Assembly: GCA_964553035.1 (NCBI GenBank)
Contig: CAZKJH010000072.1
Location: 1 to 19,451, forward strand
Reading direction: 5' to 3'
Length of the DNA: 19,451 nt
Source: JBBQIY01 sp964553035
GTDB taxonomy: Bacteria > Verrucomicrobiota > Kiritimatiellia > RFP12 > UBA3636
Both the position numbers and the translations under genes were made by a program. The notes beneath the pieces are model-generated. The model had not been told where the DNA came from. It worked only from the letters and a program-made list of their open reading frames with translations, and searched no databases. Positions 14,029 to 19,451 of the stretch are shown here, in pieces (the stretch's first letter is position 1; every line of letters starts with the position of its first letter).

Positions 14029-15849
14029 ATGATCAGCGTGTTGCTTTCTTGGATTATCTTGTTTGGAACTACGGTTGGAATTGGGTTCGTTGCTGTTCGG
14101 GCTCTATCGCGACTATCTGAGCGCATTGACGAACGCCATCTTGACGCATTCCAGCTCTTCTGGATTGGAACGTCGGTTACGATCACCACTGCTCATCTCG
14201 TTCATTTATTGTTTCCCTTGAATTCGGCTTGCTTGGCTCTGTGGCTTGTAACAGGCATGATCGGATTATCAATCTCCTTGAAAAATATCTCGAAGATCTT
14301 AGTAGATCATAGGCATGCTCTTCGCTTGAGTATGTGTATCCGAGTTTTGCTGTTCCTAACTCTGCTTCTCCTTTTTGCGTATCTAGGGGCATCAGGAGTA
14401 ATACACAAAAAATGGTCTAGCGAGTACGACACCAATCTCTATCATTTGAACGTCATACGCTGGCTGAATGAGTATCCGATTGTTCCAGGTTTAGGAAACT
14501 TGCATTCCCGCCTTGCCCATACATCTGGCTTCTTAACCTATTCTTCTCTTGTCGATAATCTGTTGTGGGATGGTAGAACAGCATGGATAACCTACGGACT
14601 ATTTGTGACCACTGTATGCGCTCAGTGGTTGTGGATTATTCTTGTTGAGTCGGCGAAAAAGTCCCACAGGGTCGTTATTTTCTGCATGGCGACATTTGCC
14701 TACATTTTGAAGCTGCAGACAACAATTCACCCGACCCTCTATTATGATAATATAGCATTGTTATTGCAAATGATGCTGATGATGGAGTTACTGGTCGGCT
14801 TCTGCGGCCATGCCACGGGCGAGCCATACGATACAAAATACACGTGGACACGAATTACCTTTCTTTCAATGGTGGCCGCACTCGGTTTCAGTATAAAGCC
14901 GATTGGGGCGGTCTCTCTACTATTCACTTTTCTTTTGGTGTGCTATGTTGTCGGAATAACACTATTCAAGGAAAGAGCAAAACTGCGAACCAGATTCTCC
15001 GCTATTTTCGCTGTAGGGTCTATCCCCGGGTTACTGATTACGAGTCATTTTCTACGCAATGTCATCATGACTGGTTGGTTGTTATTTCCTGCTCCGGTGG
15101 GTCATTTTGACGTTGACTGGGCGATGCCGCTTGATCCTATCGGCGAAACTCACGCGCATGAAATGCAATCTCTCGCGGGGCAATATGGTGTGATAAAGGG
15201 CTGGGCACGACTGCCGGGACCCAACTACCACAACGCCATGACAGAAGGGTTTTCCTATTGGTTTCCACAATGGAAAGATCGGGTTTGGAAGGGTCTAGAG
15301 CCTCAATGGCTTTATCTTGGCTCACTACTGTTTTTGTTGCATTTGGTGCGACGAGTGCTTTCGCAACAAGAGCGGTCCAAGATCATTTATGATATCTATT
15401 TGATACTCCTGTCAGCAACAAACATTCTTTACTGGTTCTCGGTTGCCCCAGACTTGCGTTTTGGAAGCGCATTCTTTTGGATATGGATGGGTCTTGGCAC
15501 CTCATTGCTTTTGGAAGGAACCTTCAAGAGATATTCTGTGGCACTCGTTCTGGTCATGCTCCTCTCGGCCTACTCCATGCATAACCTGTCAATTTGCGTG
15601 ATCCCGCACAGAAATCCTCTTCTGGGGCAAATTGGCAAGGCTACATCGAAGCGAATGAAACAAGTCGTGATCGACAATGAACAAAATCCACCACTTCAGG
15701 TTCATGTGCCGATTTCAGGAGATCAATCCGGCGATTCCCCACTGCCATCTACGCCTTATCCACTCAACACCTTGCAGTTGAGAGACCCATCTTCTCTACG
15801 CTCTGGTTTTAAAACCAGGGCAAAGCGGGATGACTACTTGACGCTTTGA
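14029..15849 (+). CDS. Polytopic membrane protein, GT-C-like (LIC_10190/GT39-type)
   Basis: A 606-residue integral membrane protein with about ten to twelve hydrophobic helices. After the fourth helix comes a loop motif, YDTNLYHL (133-140), then RWLNEYPIVPGLGNLHSRLA (144-163). This D-x-x-x-YH plus PGLGNLH pattern matches, as I recall it, the LIC_10190-type family and recalls GT-C glycosyltransferases, where an acidic loop residue (here Asp134) is catalytic and the sugar donor is a polyprenyl phosphate. The tail (residues about 560-596) has a patterned GDQSGDSPLPSTPY segment, so the C-terminus appears genuine. GAGGA (14014-14018) ten bases upstream supports the start. It follows the SGNH gene by 16 bases, suggesting the pair builds and trims a surface polysaccharide or glycan. 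DNA here is visibly richer in A and T than metG. Function is inferred only. Confidence 0.75.
   Translation: MISVLLSWIILFGTTVGIGFVAVRALSRLSERIDERHLDAFQLFWIGTSVTITTAHLVHLLFPLNSACLALWLVTGMIGLSISLKNISKILVDHRHALRLSMCIRVLLFLTLLLLFAYLGASGVIHKKWSSEYDTNLYHLNVIRWLNEYPIVPGLGNLHSRLAHTSGFLTYSSLVDNLLWDGRTAWITYGLFVTTVCAQWLWIILVESAKKSHRVVIFCMATFAYILKLQTTIHPTLYYDNIALLLQMMLMMELLVGFCGHATGEPYDTKYTWTRITFLSMVAALGFSIKPIGAVSLLFTFLLVCYVVGITLFKERAKLRTRFSAIFAVGSIPGLLITSHFLRNVIMTGWLLFPAPVGHFDVDWAMPLDPIGETHAHEMQSLAGQYGVIKGWARLPGPNYHNAMTEGFSYWFPQWKDRVWKGLEPQWLYLGSLLFLLHLVRRVLSQQERSKIIYDIYLILLSATNILYWFSVAPDLRFGSAFFWIWMGLGTSLLLEGTFKRYSVALVLVMLLSAYSMHNLSICVIPHRNPLLGQIGKATSKRMKQVVIDNEQNPPLQVHVPISGDQSGDSPLPSTPYPLNTLQLRDPSSLRSGFKTRAKRDDYLTL
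15803..15818. repeat. Perfect 16-base palindrome CTGGTTTTAAAACCAG
   Basis: Uninterrupted dyad symmetry within the last 16 codons of the membrane-protein gene, 32 bases before its end. It could fold as a 6-base stem with a TTAA loop, or be a protein-binding site. It is not followed by a T-run. Confidence 0.6.
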
Positions 15850-15920
15850 TACTTTGACGCAGGGAAAGCCAATCCCCGACAAGTGTGCCGGCCGGCCCAA
15901 GAAACATACGCTCTAAAATT

Positions 15921-15962
15921 CGTAATTCATAATTCATAATTCGTAATTCGTAATTCGTAATT
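15921..15962. repeat. CGTAATT heptad tandem repeat (six copies)
   Basis: Six exact-phase seven-base units: CGTAATT, CATAATT, CATAATT, CGTAATT, CGTAATT, CGTAATT. It lies in the 128-base gap between the convergent membrane-protein gene and the GH2 gene, ending 16 bases before the GH2 stop codon. There are no spacers, so it is not a CRISPR array. Heptamer arrays of this style occur in cyanobacterial intergenic DNA. Confidence 0.9.
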
Positions 15963-15977
15963 TTGAACTGCTCGCCA

Positions 15978-18173
15978 CTAGTCCCTCGCGACTTCTCTTC
16001 CGCGCTTCACATCGTAAAGGCTGCGAACTTTAAGACGATTGCGGAAGGAGAACTGGGTCATTCGGTTGACCGTCGAAACATAAATCTCGACGGGCTCATC
16101 TGGCTCGAGGCAAACGAAATTATCGCTGAACTGCGCTTGTTCACCGGGAATATCAAGCCACACCCAGAATGCAGGACTCGTCGAGGAGAGCGTCACTTTG
16201 AAAGCCTCCTCGCCTTCAAACGCTAAGGTATCGTCAATATCGACCGCCACATGTGGATCCTCAAGCGCGAGGTGTTTTGGCAAAGCAAAGAGCACATGGT
16301 TCCTCGACAAGGTAAAACCCTCGTCGTCCACGGCTGTCAGCCACACCATGACATCCTCGCGCGAATACTGTTCGAGAAGCGAGGAAACATTCAGACGTAA
16401 CGCAAGTGCCGATTCGCTTCCTAGACAACAGCAGTCAACCTCTCCTTCGTCTAACACAAGGCCGCTCAGCGTTGTGGCTCGCCACTCAACCTTGAGCGTG
16501 CAGGACTCGCAACTCGCGTTGGAAACATAAATTTCAACTCCACCGAACTCACAAACAACGCCAGAGATCGACACGGCTGCAAAAACCGACTGTGCCATGT
16601 ACTGGAGGGCTTTCCAGTGCCCCTGACTATCAATCGAGGAGCCGTCGGCAATCGCCCAGCAACTCGCAAAGGGCTCCCACATCACCCCACTGCATGTGGG
16701 ATCCCGGCGCCGGGCCGAAATTTCCGCGCACACCTCAACACCATGTGCAATCTGACTGAGCCAAACCCAATCTCGAAAATTTGACGGCAGCGGCCACTGT
16801 GCCGCCAGCGCGCTAATAAGTCCCGCCGCACCATCGTTACCGGAAACGCGCGACTCCATAGCCTGACCGGTAATATTTCGATCTCGCTCCGAGACGCAGG
16901 CTTCCAGGGTATCGGGATGAGGATAGGAAACCCGAGTCCGGAAAATCCGGAGACCGTTTTCCTCGCTAGGTTCGGTTAACAGGCCATCCGGAAGACAGGC
17001 ATGATGAAAGGGCTTATACATCGCATTGACATCGTCCTCCTCTTCATCATTTGCATCGGAAAACATTTCCGCTATTCCGGTCACCATAATCCCTTTTTCA
17101 TCGCAGGTATCCCAAAAAACTTCGTCCTCAAAGGTTCCGCCATCCCAGATGCGCAGTGCATTCAACTCGGCCTCGACGGCACTTCCGATAAGAAAGACGT
17201 AGTCATCCGGCATCACATGCGAGGGGAACAATCCGGGAGGAATCCAAACGCCACCTTTCAAGAACACGAAACGCCCGTTGCACATCATCCGGGCAATACC
17301 TGTTGCGTCTGTCTTTACATCCAGTGTCCGCAACCCGATGCGCCGCGTGATTCGTTCCAGTTCAACTCCAGCGGCATTCCTCAACACGCTAATAACTGTA
17401 TACAGCGGCTGTCCGCCCATGCCATGCAGCCACCAGAGTTGCGGAAATTCTAAGGTCACTTCGCCATGAAACGCACCATCGCCGCCTTCAGGCATGATGC
17501 CATCACCGCGCCAAAGCTCTTCACCATCTGGCGAGAGAACCACAAACGCCGTTTTGAAGCCATTAAAATCTTCCCCCGCCACTTCAATCCAGCCACCCAT
17601 AAGGAGCGTGACACCTGCCTCATCATGTTGCTGGCTGAACCCCAGATCGCAAATCCGGGCCTCGTTCCAGGCCCGAATGTGCACGGGACGGCAGATGCCG
17701 GAGGTGACGCACTTCGGGCTGTAGTTCGAGCCGAAACCATAACGCGCTTTGCGGAGCTTTCCACTTTCTTGAGAACGCCGCGAAGACTTAATCTCCACTC
17801 GCAACAGATTGACTCCCTCGCGAAGCACATCCTTCACATCCGCGCTCCAGCGGCGGAACATGTTGTCCGTTCGTAGCACCAGCATCTCGTTGACAAACAC
17901 CTCCGAAACCGTATCGATGCCGTCAAAATCCAAATCGATAATATCATGTTTCAGCAAGTGCGCATCCACATCGAACGGCCTCTCGAAAGTCCAGTCCGTC
18001 TCACCCACCCACGTAAGCTGCTTTGCGTTATCGCCGACACCGGGATCTGGAATCAATCCGGTGCGAATCAAAGCAGGGTGAACCCCGCCAGGCACTTCGG
18101 CGTCGATACTGGCAATATCGCCACCGACGGGTCCGCGGAGCTTCCACACACCATTCAAATCGAGGATCTGCAT
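15978..18173 (-). CDS. GH2 beta-mannosidase-like protein lacking catalytic glutamates
   Basis: A 731-residue protein with the domain order of GH2 beta-mannosidases: a sugar-binding jelly roll (1-170; VPGGVHPALIRTGLIPDP, FDGIDTVSEVFVN, NMFRRW), an immunoglobulin-like domain ending PQLWWLHGMGGQPLY, then the barrel (IGLRT, LKGGVWIPP, NALRIWDGGTFED, DTCDEKGI at 355-362). From there it departs from the family. About 50 residues replace the usual 130-150 before the nucleophile region, removing the HPS-x-W-x-GNNE acid/base block. Where SEYG or SEFG with the nucleophile Glu is expected there is FRTRVSYPHP (411-420), placing Arg414 at the Glu position. Later parts align again (WLSQ, GSSIDSQGHWKALQY, 511-525), but WQLND is WEPFA. 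The frame is intact. No signal peptide is visible. GAGGG (18179-18183), five bases upstream, sets the start, two bases after the esterase gene. Glycosidase activity by the normal mechanism is unlikely. Confidence 0.85.
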   Translation of the reverse strand: MQILDLNGVWKLRGPVGGDIASIDAEVPGGVHPALIRTGLIPDPGVGDNAKQLTWVGETDWTFERPFDVDAHLLKHDIIDLDFDGIDTVSEVFVNEMLVLRTDNMFRRWSADVKDVLREGVNLLRVEIKSSRRSQESGKLRKARYGFGSNYSPKCVTSGICRPVHIRAWNEARICDLGFSQQHDEAGVTLLMGGWIEVAGEDFNGFKTAFVVLSPDGEELWRGDGIMPEGGDGAFHGEVTLEFPQLWWLHGMGGQPLYTVISVLRNAAGVELERITRRIGLRTLDVKTDATGIARMMCNGRFVFLKGGVWIPPGLFPSHVMPDDYVFLIGSAVEAELNALRIWDGGTFEDEVFWDTCDEKGIMVTGIAEMFSDANDEEEDDVNAMYKPFHHACLPDGLLTEPSEENGLRIFRTRVSYPHPDTLEACVSERDRNITGQAMESRVSGNDGAAGLISALAAQWPLPSNFRDWVWLSQIAHGVEVCAEISARRRDPTCSGVMWEPFASCWAIADGSSIDSQGHWKALQYMAQSVFAAVSISGVVCEFGGVEIYVSNASCESCTLKVEWRATTLSGLVLDEGEVDCCCLGSESALALRLNVSSLLEQYSREDVMVWLTAVDDEGFTLSRNHVLFALPKHLALEDPHVAVDIDDTLAFEGEEAFKVTLSSTSPAFWVWLDIPGEQAQFSDNFVCLEPDEPVEIYVSTVNRMTQFSFRNRLKVRSLYDVKRGREVARD

Positions 18174-18175
18174 TT

Positions 18176-19345
18176 TTACCCTCTGCTTCCCGAAGGCTTC
18201 TTATCAAAAGGCGATGGCAACCCATCGTAGGGCACATAAAGCGGATCCCAAGGCAAGGACTTTCCATAGAGGCAAGTGTCGCAGTAGTCTAGCATTGCCG
18301 TCCAATCCGACAGGAGGTGACCATGCCCGCCGTTTCGAAAGTGCATGCCTGCAAATGAGTCAGGGCACCGGAGGAAGCGATAGACCTCCCGAGCCGCCGC
18401 ATGGGTAATGCACGCCCCGGCGGGGTTTGCCCATAAATCACCCAGCGCATCACTGGAAAGTAACGGACGTGGCGCACAGAGTGCTTTAAGAAAATGGCTG
18501 TCAAAAGGAAGCGTAGCCTCTTGGTCGACAAATGCAGAGAATGCGTTCCCGAACCAGGTCGGGAAATTCCCAATCATGACGCCAAGCGGCTCTGCGCCCA
18601 CGGCCTGAAACATCCAGCTACCCGCGCCACCGGAGCCAGAACCGTTCGTAAAGACCGCTGCAAATCTTTCATCAAATGCACCTGCCAGCAACGACGCTTT
18701 GCCACCGCGAGAATGTCCGCACACGGCCACGCGACCGACATCCACACACGCAAGCGTTTCGAGGGCATCCATCATTCGACTAAATCCCCATGCCCATCCG
18801 GCAATGGCTCCGAAGTCGCTGTCCGGATACCGCACTTGTACGGGAAATTTCTTAGGTGGCACCGTAAGCTCCGGCTGCTTTGAATCCATTCGAAAATCGG
18901 GAACGACCAAGCACCGGTCAAAGACGCAGAGCGCATAGCCTCGCGATGTCACCAGCTCAACAAACTCCGGCGTTACCCGCTGCCAGCATCCATCGCCGCA
19001 GATGATTACGGGATATTGCTGGCGAATGTTTTCACCCGTTGGCGTATAGAATTCGAAGTTGATGGCAAAATCGCTGTCAGAATAAGGCCTCGAGAGGTAT
19101 TGCGTCACCTCGGCAACTCGCACACCGGAAACCATCACACCAACGCCGGGAACCGTACTCTGCACGCGCGGGCGTTCGGACGGAGGTGGCGGCATGACAC
19201 CATAACAGGCACGTTCTATAATGGCTCGAAGCTCCTTACGCCGCTCCGCCCAGTCGGCTCGGCTCACGATGGGTCTTCCACTATCGAAGGTGAACAAATC
19301 GGGTAGCTTTTCACAAAAGGTTTTGAATTCAGGCTTTGTCTTCAT
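18176..19345 (-). CDS. CE15-like glucuronoyl-esterase-type alpha/beta hydrolase
   Basis: Alpha/beta hydrolase resembling bacterial CE15 enzymes, which cut esters of 4-O-methyl-glucuronate in glucuronoxylan. The key block is VCGHSRGGKASLLAGAFDER, with nucleophile Ser212 in GHSRGGK, followed by NGSGSGGAGSW. The catalytic His is probably His341 in FRNGGHGHLLSDW. The Glu that precedes SGSGG in fungal enzymes is Gly235 here; an acid in the SSDALGDLWANP loop (Asp299 or Asp303) may serve instead, as in some bacterial members. YGVMPPPP (48-55) is also typical. The 389-residue product has no visible signal peptide, so it probably acts in the cytoplasm on small esters. It is first in an operon with the GH2 gene. 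No ribosome site is seen before the ATG and the promoter is very close, so the message may be leaderless. Confidence 0.83.
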   Translation of the reverse strand: MKTKPEFKTFCEKLPDLFTFDSGRPIVSRADWAERRKELRAIIERACYGVMPPPPSERPRVQSTVPGVGVMVSGVRVAEVTQYLSRPYSDSDFAINFEFYTPTGENIRQQYPVIICGDGCWQRVTPEFVELVTSRGYALCVFDRCLVVPDFRMDSKQPELTVPPKKFPVQVRYPDSDFGAIAGWAWGFSRMMDALETLACVDVGRVAVCGHSRGGKASLLAGAFDERFAAVFTNGSGSGGAGSWMFQAVGAEPLGVMIGNFPTWFGNAFSAFVDQEATLPFDSHFLKALCAPRPLLSSDALGDLWANPAGACITHAAAREVYRFLRCPDSFAGMHFRNGGHGHLLSDWTAMLDYCDTCLYGKSLPWDPLYVPYDGLPSPFDKKPSGSRG

Positions 19346-19352
19346 GGTTGAA

Positions 19353-19381
19353 TTTTAACACAAGACAACATTTATGTACAA
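19353..19381 (-). promoter_or_regulatory. Candidate promoter of the esterase/GH2 operon
   Basis: On the minus strand: TTGTAC (19381-19376), a 17-base spacer, then TTAAAA (19358-19353). The -10 ends seven bases before the esterase ATG, so transcription would begin at or within a base or two of the start codon. Confidence 0.5.
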
Positions 19382-19404
19382 GCACTGGAAATTGACGCAG
19401 TGCT
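19381..19404. promoter_or_regulatory. Operator-like inverted repeat upstream of the esterase operon
   Basis: AGCACTG (19381-19387) and CAGTGCT (19398-19404) are perfect 7-base inverted arms ten bases apart, touching the -35 element of the candidate promoter. A direct repeat TGACGCA (19393-19399 and 19404-19410) overlaps it. The placement suits a regulator binding as a dimer. The regulator is not in the window. Confidence 0.45.
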
Positions 19405-19451
19405 GACGCATGATTTTTTTGTGAGTTGATTCGTGGGGCGATTTCTTCCGC

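Noticed and set aside
15921..15962. A short CRISPR-like array
   Set aside because: The seven-base units are contiguous with no spacers and no cas genes are present.
15963..18292. Several plus-strand open frames of 60-150 codons across the GH2 and esterase genes
   Set aside because: They are antisense to two long genes with clear domain structure, and none shows a recognisable family pattern.

Overview
The window looks like chromosomal DNA of a member of the PVC superphylum (Planctomycetes-Verrucomicrobia-Chlamydiae), probably near Verrucomicrobiota, Kiritimatiellota or Lentisphaerota. This is inferred from gene content, not from a marker tree. The clues are a DksA-type zinc-finger gene directly upstream of lspA (an order also known in Chlamydia), a GxxExxY gene bracketed by CGCAAAG repeats, a stand-alone AICAR transformylase, a DUF4340 protein, and a GH2 plus CE15-like esterase pair. 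There are no rRNA or tRNA genes, no CRISPR array, no transposase and no recognisable phage gene.

Layout. Positions 1-128 hold no gene I can support. On the minus strand, 129-4825 carries a MATE-type efflux protein, a compact GxxExxY cassette between inverted repeats, and a tight two-gene unit (malic enzyme, then an AICAR transformylase without the IMP cyclohydrolase domain). A divergent intergenic region (4826-5018) with a good promoter starts a plus-strand unit: a DksA/TraR protein with a histone H1-like lysine-rich tail of about 200 residues, lspA, and a membrane-anchored DUF4340 protein. metG follows under its own promoter. After a 282-base gap containing two perfect hairpins comes a five-gene plus-strand string: a SpoU/TrmH RNA methyltransferase, an HD-domain hydrolase, exonuclease III, an SGNH hydrolase and a large GT-C-like membrane protein. 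Spacings are -4, 3, 4 and 16 bases. The first three genes are nucleic-acid housekeeping. The last two look like surface-carbohydrate genes and are richer in A and T by eye.

The right end (15978-19345, minus strand) is a two-gene operon: a CE15-like glucuronoyl-esterase-type hydrolase and a GH2 beta-mannosidase-type protein. Neither has a visible signal peptide. The GH2 protein keeps the family scaffold but lacks the segment with the acid/base glutamate and has Arg where the nucleophile glutamate is expected. It therefore looks like a pseudoenzyme or a re-purposed binding protein. A promoter with an adjoining inverted repeat lies just upstream of the esterase.

The intergenic DNA is rich in short ordered repeats: the CGCAAAG arrays around the GxxExxY gene, a CTACGCC heptad array near the 3' end of the purine gene, the hairpin pair after metG, and a CGTAATT heptad array between two convergent genes. 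The strongest leads are the degenerate GH2 in its esterase operon, the GxxExxY cassette, and the H1-like/DksA fusion.
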